Source: a virus
Direction: 5' to 3' (one strand)
DNA: 36,562 nucleotides
Virus record (IMG/VR): IMGVR_UViG_3300042111_000083
Span: 1 to 36,562 of that record
Shown: one piece after another, positions 29,113 to 36,231 of the stretch
Layout: every line of letters starts with the position of its first letter
Numbering within the stretch: position 1 is the first letter of the stretch
The notes under the pieces: model-generated
Seen by the model: only the letters and a program-made list of their open reading frames with translations
What the model was told of the DNA's origin: nothing
The model's database searches: none
Translations under genes and position numbers: made by a program

Positions 29113-30107
29113 GAAAAATTTATAACTGGATAAATCCAACATATTACATTGATTATGAGAAATTAAAGGATGAAATAGTTCCTTTGATGCAAGAAGATTT
29201 ACGTGAATGGATGGAAAATCATCCAATAGAAACAAGCACCGAATGTGCTTATGCTCCACCAGAAGAAGTAGAAGAAAAGATTCTTAACAAAAAAGAAGAG
29301 TTAAAGGCACATAAAAATCGTGCGATTGCTTATAAAGAAATTCTTACAGACGAAAATGAAAGAAAACATTATAATGATTGGCGATCAATTGATTTTCTTT
29401 ATGAACGCAAATGGAATAAAGAAGTATTTAAAAGATCTTGGCAATTAATGTCTGAATGTAAAGGTATTAAACAAATCTTTATTAATTTTATAAAACCAAA
29501 TGGAATTATAACACCACACTTAGATACTTCTACTTGGGAAAAGATAGAAGAAGATTGGAATTTGCCACTCTATTCATTAGAGGGTGCGAGTATTATTGCT
29601 ACACTCTTTACAGGTATGAATGATAGAAAATCAAAAACTGTTGGAATGAAAGTAAATGGAATTTATAAATTTCCATTAGCTGGAGAATTAGTTTGTTTTG
29701 ATGGAAGATGGAACGAACATCAGATGTGGAATAATACAGACCAATGGAGAATTACAGCAGTTATAGACATTGATAGACAATACTTTACTCAAGTATTAGA
29801 AGATGTTAATGAAGAAATTATAGAAGTACAAAAACCAAAAGATCAAATTTATATAGAATCAAATGTGGTACTTAAAATGCAAAATTCTTTTAGTAAAGAT
29901 GAAGTAGAATATTATTTAAATCATGGTTTATCTGAAAAAATAGAATTTTTAAAACAAAAAATACTTTGGTTGACAGAATATTCTGGACGTAAAATATACG
30001 CAGACCATTTAGATGAAGCTTCAACAACAATATTTTTAACTTCTAATTTAGCAAAAATAGATATGTATTTTAAAAAATATAGAGATTATTATGTTCATAG
30101 CACCTAA
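29109..30107 (+). CDS. Asp/Asn beta-hydroxylase-like 2OG oxygenase (332 aa), array copy 1
   Basis: HLD (His137, Asp139 in GIITPHLDTSTW), His204 and Arg214 (NEHQMWNNTDQWRITAVIDI) fit the Asp_Arg_Hydrox (PF05118) type, in which GExxxFD..x..HxxxNxxxxxRIxxxxDI is the C-terminal signature. Such enzymes hydroxylate Asp/Asn or related residues in proteins or free amino-acid units. All six copies share YxxDYxxL-like starts, HYNDWRS-type segments and INFIKPNG before the HxD. This copy alone has about 100 extra C-terminal residues of unknown fold. It overlaps the amidinotransferase by ATGA. Confidence 0.75.
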   Translation: MRKIYNWINPTYYIDYEKLKDEIVPLMQEDLREWMENHPIETSTECAYAPPEEVEEKILNKKEELKAHKNRAIAYKEILTDENERKHYNDWRSIDFLYERKWNKEVFKRSWQLMSECKGIKQIFINFIKPNGIITPHLDTSTWEKIEEDWNLPLYSLEGASIIATLFTGMNDRKSKTVGMKVNGIYKFPLAGELVCFDGRWNEHQMWNNTDQWRITAVIDIDRQYFTQVLEDVNEEIIEVQKPKDQIYIESNVVLKMQNSFSKDEVEYYLNHGLSEKIEFLKQKILWLTEYSGRKIYADHLDEASTTIFLTSNLAKIDMYFKKYRDYYVHST

Positions 30108-30786
30108 TTCTTATATTGATTATCCTGTATTATTAGATCATTATCAATCATTAGTAGATGATATGAATGAATGGCTTAAAACGCATACACCAGAAAAAGA
30201 TTCAATTGGTGTATATGCTGATGACGAACCTGTAAATAAGTTTTTATCCACTACTACTAATTTCGTAGAAACTTGGACGACGCACGAAGAATATGAACAT
30301 CGTAATGATTGGAAATCCATACCTGTATTTTTTGAAAAAGTATGGAATGAAAAAGATTTTCCTAAATTTTCAGAACATGGTAAAAAATTAAAAGGTTTAA
30401 GACAAATAATTATCAATTTTGTTGCTCCATATGGTAAAATTACATTACATACTGATGTTGATAACTGGGCTAAAATGTCACAAGATTGGGAATGTAAATG
30501 CGAAGGATACTCATTAATTGCCACTTTGAAATCAGGTATGAAAAAATCTAAAGAACAAACAGTAGGAACGAGTATAAGAAATGCTAAAACAGGAAATGAT
30601 ACATGGGCTTATCCTCTTGAAAATGAATTTGTTTGTTTTGATGGTTTGAATTATAATCACTCAATAATAAACAATACAAAAGAATGGAGAATTACTGCTG
30701 TGTTTGATATTGATAAAGAAAAATTTAATCCTATGTATATTAAAACAGATAAACAGGTTTGTGAAGATTTTAAATATGTGGATTGA
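30091..30786 (+). CDS. Asp/Asn beta-hydroxylase-like 2OG oxygenase (231 aa), array copy 2
   Basis: HTD (His120, Asp122 in KITLHTDVDNW), His190 (NHSIINNT) and Arg200 (EWRITAVFDID). The segment YEHRNDWKSIPVFFEKVWN matches copies 1 and 3 closely, as does SLIATLKSGMKKSKEQTVGT. It starts 17 bases inside copy 1 and overlaps copy 3 by 11 bases. Copies 1 to 3 are nearer each other than copies 4 to 6. Confidence 0.75.
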   Translation: MFIAPNSYIDYPVLLDHYQSLVDDMNEWLKTHTPEKDSIGVYADDEPVNKFLSTTTNFVETWTTHEEYEHRNDWKSIPVFFEKVWNEKDFPKFSEHGKKLKGLRQIIINFVAPYGKITLHTDVDNWAKMSQDWECKCEGYSLIATLKSGMKKSKEQTVGTSIRNAKTGNDTWAYPLENEFVCFDGLNYNHSIINNTKEWRITAVFDIDKEKFNPMYIKTDKQVCEDFKYVD

Positions 30787-31438
30787 TGAAAAAAAATATA
30801 GAGATTATAAAACATTAATCTCTATCATTCCTGAGTTAGCAAATGATTTGTCAATTTGGCTAACACACAATAATCCAGAAGTTGATACAGATCCAGTGTA
30901 TGAAGATAGAGTATCAAGTCAAAATTCTTATGCTTATATTACTCCTACAGGAATTCAGTTTGCTAATCCAGAAATGACTGAACCTGCACCAGATCCTATT
31001 CGAGATCCTGAAGGATATAAACATAGAAAAGACTGGAGATGTCTCGGAGCATTTTACGAAAAAAAATGGAACACAAAATTATTACCAGAGTCATATAAAA
31101 GTTTAGGGAGATTAATTGGTTTAGTTCAATTAAATATAAATTTTTTATGTCCATATGGTAAAATAACAAATCACAAAGATGATGGTGGTTGGCACAAAAT
31201 AAGTTTAGATTGGGGTACTAAAATTGAAGGATATAGCATAGTCTCAACACTTCATACAGGTATGAAAGATGCTAAAGAAGAAACAGTAGGAATGTGTGTA
31301 AATGGAATAAATAAATTTCCATTACAAAATGAATTAGTTTGCTTTGATGGTATTAATAGTGTTCATAGTATGTGGAATAATACACCAGAGTGGAGAATCA
31401 CTGCTGTATTTGATATAAGAAAAGAAGCATTTATATGA
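30776..31438 (+). CDS. Asp/Asn beta-hydroxylase-like 2OG oxygenase (220 aa), array copy 3
   Basis: HKD (His133, Asp135 in KITNHKDDGGW), His197 and Arg207 (VHSMWNNTPEWRITAVFDI). ATG 30776 is chosen over a longer reading from 30704, because MWIDEKKYRDYKTL matches the start of copy 5 (MWIDATKYKHYEIL). An extra Pro-rich loop (about residues 56-80) sits before the KDWRCLGAFYEKKWN segment. It ends with an ATGA overlap to copy 4. Confidence 0.75.
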   Translation: MWIDEKKYRDYKTLISIIPELANDLSIWLTHNNPEVDTDPVYEDRVSSQNSYAYITPTGIQFANPEMTEPAPDPIRDPEGYKHRKDWRCLGAFYEKKWNTKLLPESYKSLGRLIGLVQLNINFLCPYGKITNHKDDGGWHKISLDWGTKIEGYSIVSTLHTGMKDAKEETVGMCVNGINKFPLQNELVCFDGINSVHSMWNNTPEWRITAVFDIRKEAFI

Positions 31439-32133
31439 TAATTGAAACAAGAACATTTAAGTGGTATAATCAATTAATTGAATTACAAGAATTAATCAAA
31501 CAAGATTTTAGTAATTGGTTATTAAAATATAAGTTTGAAGATAGAGTTCAAGTACAAAAATTTGAAAATCCTGAAGTATATCCTGAATATTCAAATATCA
31601 CAGGAGATATGGATGACTATCATAGACCTGAAAACATAGAAGATAAAGAAGAGGGTAAATCAAAAGAGTATTGGTTTTGTGATCCTATACTTACAAATAA
31701 AGGAAATATTAAATGTAAGTATTATGAAGATTGGAAAATCTCAGCAGATTTTGCTGCTAAAATTCCTGGATTAGTTCAATACATTGTAAATTTTGTAAAA
31801 CCAAATTCTCGACTTCCAATGCATGATGATAGTGGTGGGTGGAAAAGACAAGAAAAAGATTTAGGAATTAAACTAAATGGATTTACAAATGTATTCGGAC
31901 TACAAGCAAATGGAAATAATTCTTATTTTGAATTTGGTAAAACTAATTCTAAACATCCATTAAATACTGGAGAGTGGATAACATTTGAAGGCAAAACACA
32001 CGAACACAATGTGGTGAATAATAGTAGCATATGGCGTGTCACTGCAGTTGTAGATTTTTTAGAATCTGAGTATAATCTATCAATACCAGAAACTAAATAT
32101 TTAAACCATAGATGGAACAACTATAATTATTAA
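31435..32133 (+). CDS. Asp/Asn beta-hydroxylase-like 2OG oxygenase (232 aa), array copy 4
   Basis: HDD (His130, Asp132 in RLPMHDDSGGW), His191 (HEHNVVNNSS) and Arg201 (WRVTAVVDF). VQYIVNFVKPNSRLPMHDD links it to copies 5 and 6 (LPMHHD, LPVHHD). The region between residues 48 and 98 is an acidic insertion not seen in the others. One base separates it from copy 5. Confidence 0.73.
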   Translation: MIIETRTFKWYNQLIELQELIKQDFSNWLLKYKFEDRVQVQKFENPEVYPEYSNITGDMDDYHRPENIEDKEEGKSKEYWFCDPILTNKGNIKCKYYEDWKISADFAAKIPGLVQYIVNFVKPNSRLPMHDDSGGWKRQEKDLGIKLNGFTNVFGLQANGNNSYFEFGKTNSKHPLNTGEWITFEGKTHEHNVVNNSSIWRVTAVVDFLESEYNLSIPETKYLNHRWNNYNY

Positions 32134-32134
32134 T

Positions 32135-32734
32135 ATGTGGATAGACGCAACAAAATATAAGCATTACGAAATTCTTAAAACAAGTTTAATTCCTGCATTA
32201 GAATTAGACTATGATAGATTCATTCGTAAATTTAAAATAACTGAAACAGGTGTAAATGTATTTCGATTTGAATATCCTAATCGAGAAGACGAACATGCTG
32301 ATGATTGGTGGGCTATACCACTTATTCAAGGAGGGGAAGCAGTACCACCTTTAAGAAATCCATGGCAACATTCAACAGCAAGTTTAAAAGAAATTCCTGG
32401 AGTGTTTCAATCAATCGTAAATTTTATAAAACCAAATGGTGGATTGCCAATGCATCATGATTTTGGTAGTTGGCAAAGAATAGAAGAAGCATTTGGTCAT
32501 CCAGTAAAAGGATATACAATAGCAATTGGTATTGATATGCCATCAAACGATCCGAATGTTTGTGGTATGGAATTTGAAAATGATACTTATCCAAGAACTT
32601 ATGGAAATAAAGAAATAGTAGCATTTAATGGACGTGATTTTATGCATAAAGTATGGAATAAAACAGGAAATTGGCGTGTTTCTTGTGTAATTGATACAGA
32701 TATAAAGCATTGGAATGACTTTACAAACAATTAA
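32135..32734 (+). CDS. Asp/Asn beta-hydroxylase-like 2OG oxygenase (199 aa), array copy 5
   Basis: HHD (His107, Asp109 in GGLPMHHDFGSW), His171 (FMHKVWNKTG) and Arg181 (NWRVSCVID). It is the shortest copy and has no extra domains. YTIAIGIDMPSNDP aligns with FTVSFGIDIPEPEK of copy 6, so these two are closest. Its 3' end contains the -35 box of a promoter for copy 6. Confidence 0.74.
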   Translation: MWIDATKYKHYEILKTSLIPALELDYDRFIRKFKITETGVNVFRFEYPNREDEHADDWWAIPLIQGGEAVPPLRNPWQHSTASLKEIPGVFQSIVNFIKPNGGLPMHHDFGSWQRIEEAFGHPVKGYTIAIGIDMPSNDPNVCGMEFENDTYPRTYGNKEIVAFNGRDFMHKVWNKTGNWRVSCVIDTDIKHWNDFTNN

Positions 32735-32748
32735 AAATATAGTATAAT
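32720..32748 (+). promoter_or_regulatory. Consensus-like sigma-70 promoter inside the oxygenase array
   Basis: TTTACA (32720-32725), a 17-base spacer and TATAAT (32743-32748) in ATATAGTATAATATAG, nearly the same as at 3652 and 15929. The -35 box overlaps the end of copy 5. ATG 32757 of copy 6 lies 8 bases past the -10 box. Confidence 0.8.
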
Positions 32749-32756
32749 ATAGTCTT

Positions 32757-33368
32757 ATGTGGCTTGGAAATCCTACATCTTATTCAAATTATAATGCTTT
32801 GACTGCTATGATGATTGCTCTCATGAGTGATTATACTGAATGGCGAAGTCAAAGATCATTCGAAGATACAATAAATGCTGACGATCGTTATTCTATGCCT
32901 GCAAATAATAGAGGTGGATTTAAAGCATTACCACTTATTGATGCTCGTAAAATAAACGAACAGTTAGAAGACAGATATCTTTGGAAACGCACTACTACTC
33001 AATTCTATAATATTCCTGGAGCAATCGACTTATGTGTCAATATGATACGTCCAGGAAAAATGCTACCAGTACATCATGATGGTTATGTTTGGGATTGGAT
33101 ACGTCAAAGTATGGGTGATCCTACACTTGAAGGATTTACTGTAAGTTTTGGTATCGATATACCTGAGCCAGAAAAACAAGCATTAATATTTGATGGTGAA
33201 AAGAAAATTTGGAAAACAGGTGAGTTTGTAGCATTTAATGGGCATGATATTCAACACAGTTTAAAGAATGAAGCAATTAATCCAGAACATTGGAGAGTGA
33301 CTGCTGTAATGGAAGTTGATAAAAAATATTTTAATTTAGAAACTGATGATGCAGGACAGCCATTATGA
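32757..33368 (+). CDS. Asp/Asn beta-hydroxylase-like 2OG oxygenase (203 aa), array copy 6
   Basis: HHD (His106, Asp108 in MLPVHHDGYVW), His167 (HDIQHSLKN) and Arg180 (HWRVTAVMEVD). MWLGNPTSYSNYNAL matches the start of copies 3 and 5. It is the only copy with its own strong promoter, which leaves a leader of only about one or two bases. It ends with an ATGA overlap to a small gene. Confidence 0.74.
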   Translation: MWLGNPTSYSNYNALTAMMIALMSDYTEWRSQRSFEDTINADDRYSMPANNRGGFKALPLIDARKINEQLEDRYLWKRTTTQFYNIPGAIDLCVNMIRPGKMLPVHHDGYVWDWIRQSMGDPTLEGFTVSFGIDIPEPEKQALIFDGEKKIWKTGEFVAFNGHDIQHSLKNEAINPEHWRVTAVMEVDKKYFNLETDDAGQPL

Positions 33369-33628
33369 ATTTAGATAACGACCAATTACAACAAGAAATT
33401 TATGATGATGTGTTTAGAAATGCTATGGATATTATCGTTAAATATTCTAAAAATTCAGAAGTCAATCAACTAGTATCAAGTACGATGCTTGCGATTGCTA
33501 TTCGTTTTTATAAATCAGCTTTAAGCGATTTAGATTATCAAAAGTTTTTAAATTCAATTGTAGAAGTTGGACAACAAGCTAGACCATTTGGTGTAGCTGA
33601 AATATTACCAAAAAGAAAGTTGAATTAG
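33365..33628 (+). CDS. Small hypothetical protein (87 aa)
   Basis: Not recognised. A helical protein (QEIYDDVFRNAMDIIVKYSK, SSTMLAIAIRFYKSALSDLD). Coupled to copy 6 by ATGA, and the last gene before a 35-base gap. Confidence 0.6.
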   Translation: MNLDNDQLQQEIYDDVFRNAMDIIVKYSKNSEVNQLVSSTMLAIAIRFYKSALSDLDYQKFLNSIVEVGQQARPFGVAEILPKRKLN

Positions 33629-33636
33629 AATAAATA
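33629..33636 (+). promoter_or_regulatory. T4-late-like promoter element AATAAATA
   Basis: AATAAATA directly follows the stop at 33628 and precedes a strong ribosome binding site (GAAGGAGG) and ATG 33664. The spacing (28 bases) allows a normal leader, so this is one of the more credible late elements. Confidence 0.35.
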
Positions 33637-33663
33637 GATGTGCTTTTAACGAAGGAGGTTTTT

Positions 33664-33768
33664 ATGACTCTTTTTGTTTATGAAGTAATAATACTTATTT
33701 TATCTGTAATTATGTTAGGAGTGTCAATATATTATATGTTTAGAATTGAAAAAAACATTAAAAAATAA
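33664..33768 (+). CDS. Very small single-span membrane protein (34 aa)
   Basis: ATG 33664 has GAAGGAGG six bases upstream, the strongest ribosome binding site seen in the window. TLFVYEVIILILSVIMLGVS is followed by IYYMF, one membrane helix, then a basic tail. Function unknown; it could be a small holin or membrane regulator. Confidence 0.6.
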   Translation: MTLFVYEVIILILSVIMLGVSIYYMFRIEKNIKK

Positions 33769-33783
33769 TTATTATTTTATACT

Positions 33784-34359
33784 ATGAATATTTTTTACTT
33801 AGATAAAGATCCTAAAATCTGTGCGACAATGCACTGCGATAAACATGTAGTTAAAATGATTATTGAGTATGCGCAGTTATTGTCAACTGCGCATCGCGTC
33901 CTTGACGGAACATCTCATAACATTCTTTCAAAATCAAATCGCAAATATACCACTTGGGTTCATCCATCGCCAATAATGGAAAGTACATTATACAAGTCTA
34001 CTATGAAAAACCACCCATCAGCTATATGGGTTCGTCAAAGTGTGACACATTATGAATATCTAAAAAAATTATGGAAACATTTATCAGAAGAATATACTCA
34101 TCGTTATGGCAAAATACATAGCACTTATGATAAGTTAAAAGATGTATTAAAATTAAATCCAATTAACATACCTAATATTCCATTCAAAGATCCACCACCA
34201 GCAATGAGTCATTTTCCATTATGTATTGTACCAAATAATAGTCTTCACTCTTATTATAATTATTACATAGTAGCAAAGAATTATTTTGCTAAATGGACTA
34301 ATCGACCAATACCTGAATGGTATTCTAAAGGTTTAACAGAAAAGAAACTATATGCCTAA
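33784..34359 (+). CDS. Conserved-type phage protein (191 aa)
   Basis: MNIFYLDKDPKICATMHCDK continues HVVKMIIEYAQLLSTAHRVL, then HPSAIWVRQSVTHYEYLKKLW and PPPAMSHFPLCIV. I remember this protein as widespread in T4-like and other phages, with no firm function. The conserved Cys, His, Lys and Asp residues suggest a catalytic or nucleic-acid role. It overlaps the next gene by 8 bases. Confidence 0.65.
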   Translation: MNIFYLDKDPKICATMHCDKHVVKMIIEYAQLLSTAHRVLDGTSHNILSKSNRKYTTWVHPSPIMESTLYKSTMKNHPSAIWVRQSVTHYEYLKKLWKHLSEEYTHRYGKIHSTYDKLKDVLKLNPINIPNIPFKDPPPAMSHFPLCIVPNNSLHSYYNYYIVAKNYFAKWTNRPIPEWYSKGLTEKKLYA

Positions 34360-34612
34360 TTATACATTTGAAAATAAAAAAACTAAAAAAGAATTTTCAT
34401 TAACAATGAAGATGGATGAACTTGGTCCTTATTTAATAGCGAACCCAGATGTCCAACAAATATTTACTCAATTTCCTGGAGTTGCTGCACCATGGAATGT
34501 TTCTGGTGTATCTGGAAAAGCAACAGATGCTAAAAAAGGATTTAATGAAGTATTAAAAAAAATACATAAAAATACTCCTGGAAGTCGTTTAAATAAAACA
34601 ACAGAAATATGA
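34352..34612 (+). CDS. Conserved-type small phage protein (86 aa)
   Basis: MPNYTFENKKTKKEFSLTM and onward, with MKMDELGPYLIANPDVQQIF and a GFNEVLKKIHKNTPGSRL end. It resembles FmdB-like small phage proteins (MPTYxFxxxxxGxEF) that lost their cysteines. Function unknown. ATGA overlap with the next gene. Confidence 0.6.
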   Translation: MPNYTFENKKTKKEFSLTMKMDELGPYLIANPDVQQIFTQFPGVAAPWNVSGVSGKATDAKKGFNEVLKKIHKNTPGSRLNKTTEI

Positions 34613-34725
34613 TAACGTTAGATAAACTTGTATTTGCTATTGAAATAACAGGAATTTTAATTATTATGATTATTGTAGCAATTATATTAGGATATAAATT
34701 AACAGAATGGTTTAATAAAAAATGA
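34609..34725 (+). CDS. Very small membrane protein (38 aa)
   Basis: ATG 34609 overlaps the previous stop and the frame ends at 34725, overlapping the endolysin ATG. EITGILIIMIIVAIILGYKL is one membrane helix, with a basic tail (TEWFNKK). Position directly before the endolysin raises the chance of a holin or antiholin-type role, but the sequence alone does not show it. Confidence 0.55.
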   Translation: MITLDKLVFAIEITGILIIMIIVAIILGYKLTEWFNKK

Positions 34726-35342
34726 GTATATTCACAGAAGAAAAATTAGGAAAAGCATTATATTTAACAGATGCAAATGTATTAACAAACTGGTATAATG
34801 CCTTGGTTGATTCGATGCCAGAAGATATGATTGAAAACCCAAATCGTATTGCTGGTTTTCTCGCACAAACATCACACGAGTCTGGAAAATATAAATTTTT
34901 GATTGAAAATTTAAATTATTCTGATAAAGGTTTATTAAAAACATTCCCAAAATACTTTAATGAGAGTAATGTGATGGACTATGCTCGTAAGCCAGAAGCA
35001 ATCGCAAATAGAGTTTATGCTAATCGTATGGGGAATGGTGATGAAGCATCAGGTGATGGTTGGAGATATTGTGGAAGAGGACTTATACAATTAACAGGTA
35101 AGAATAATTATCAAGCATTTGCGAATAGTGAACAAATGAATATAGAAGAAGTTCCTGACTATTTAATTACATATGTTGGTGCTGTAAGATCTGCTCTTTG
35201 GTTTTGGAATAAAAATAATTTAAATGATACAGCAGATGCAGGAGATTTAGTAATGATGACAAAGAAAATAAATGGAGGAACACATGGACTTGCTGAAAGA
35301 ACAGCTGAATACAAAAGAATCCTTGAAATATATTCAGCCTAG
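34722..35342 (+). CDS. GH19-type endolysin (206 aa)
   Basis: A chitinase-19-like lysozyme domain that cuts peptidoglycan glycans at lysis. AQTSHESGKYKFLIENLNYS (48-67) contains the two catalytic glutamates, Glu53 and Glu62. GDGWRYCGRGLIQLTGKNNY (about 111-130) is the conserved substrate-binding segment, and MMTKKINGG the later motif. No signal peptide is seen, so release needs a holin (13483, or a small membrane protein such as 34609). It starts with an ATGA overlap. Confidence 0.88.
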   Translation: MSIFTEEKLGKALYLTDANVLTNWYNALVDSMPEDMIENPNRIAGFLAQTSHESGKYKFLIENLNYSDKGLLKTFPKYFNESNVMDYARKPEAIANRVYANRMGNGDEASGDGWRYCGRGLIQLTGKNNYQAFANSEQMNIEEVPDYLITYVGAVRSALWFWNKNNLNDTADAGDLVMMTKKINGGTHGLAERTAEYKRILEIYSA

Positions 35343-36024
35343 CAAAAGATTCACTCATCTTTCAGTTGAATTTCCTAAGTTAGAAAGAATAGATTCTGCT
35401 GGGAGTAGAATTTATAAAACACCAACAGGAAATTTATATCCTTCAGTGACAAGCATTACATCATTACAAAATAGATCAAACATTGTTGAATGGAGAACTA
35501 GAGTAGGAAATAACGAAGCAAATCGTATATCAAGACAAGCATCATCACGTGGTACTTTAATTCATAAATGGTCTGAAAAGTATTTACTTAATGATGGATT
35601 TGAATATGATACAGAAGATTTAGTAGAAACAACTTTGTCTCAAGATTTTACTAACTTTATACCAGTGTTAAATGAAATTGATAATATAATGGCACTCGAA
35701 ACACCTTTATATTCTCATGAATTGCAATGTGCTGGTACAGTTGATTGTATAGCTACATTTAAAAATAAAGTTTCTTTAATTGATTTTAAAACAGCATCAA
35801 GACCAAAAGAAAAGAAATGGATTCAAAACTACTTTATGCAAGCATCAGCATATGCGCATATGTTTAAAGAATTAAAAGGACAACCAATACAACAAACTGT
35901 ATTATTATTTTTAGTAGAGGGTGGCGAAACGCAGATATTTACTGAAAATCCAGTTAATCATCTTGAGATGTTTAGATTTTATAGAGAACAGTATAGAAAA
36001 GAAAATGAGTTGGCAGTCGAATAA
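35272..36024 (+). CDS. PD-(D/E)XK exonuclease (up to 250 aa)
   Basis: GTVDCIATFKNKVSLIDFKT (155-174) gives the Asp158...Asp171-x-Lys173 core of the RecB/Cas4-like nuclease fold. SRGTLIHKWSE (about 92-102) supplies the earlier His, and YSHELQCAG the Glu150. Such proteins are annotated as exonucleases in T4-like marine phages and serve DNA recombination or processing. The start is doubtful: ATG 35272 would overlap the endolysin by 71 bases, while the conserved part begins near VEFPKLERI (about 32). An in-frame TTG at 35323 is an alternative. Confidence 0.75.
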   Translation: MEEHMDLLKEQLNTKESLKYIQPSKRFTHLSVEFPKLERIDSAGSRIYKTPTGNLYPSVTSITSLQNRSNIVEWRTRVGNNEANRISRQASSRGTLIHKWSEKYLLNDGFEYDTEDLVETTLSQDFTNFIPVLNEIDNIMALETPLYSHELQCAGTVDCIATFKNKVSLIDFKTASRPKEKKWIQNYFMQASAYAHMFKELKGQPIQQTVLLFLVEGGETQIFTENPVNHLEMFRFYREQYRKENELAVE

Positions 36025-36187
36025 AGAATTTATTGCAAAAGAATACAAAGCATTTGGTGAGAATGTTTGGGGGCAAAAAGTATATGTAATCAAGTATAAA
36101 GGATTTTCTAATGTCACAGTAGAGAATGATTTTAACCAATGGATAAAAGAAGTAGATGACCTTAAAATTGAAAAGAAAACGAAATAA
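36005..36187 (+). CDS. Small hypothetical protein (60 aa)
   Basis: ATG 36005 overlaps the exonuclease 3' end by 20 bases. MSWQSNKEFIAKEYKAFGEN, then KVYVIKYKGFSNVTVENDFN, and a basic tail. It is a small alpha/beta protein I do not recognise. A longer frame upstream is a shadow of the exonuclease. Confidence 0.5.
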   Translation: MSWQSNKEFIAKEYKAFGENVWGQKVYVIKYKGFSNVTVENDFNQWIKEVDDLKIEKKTK

Positions 36188-36231
36188 AATATTAATAAAG
36201 ATTCCATATTTAACTGGAAGTGATATGAAAC

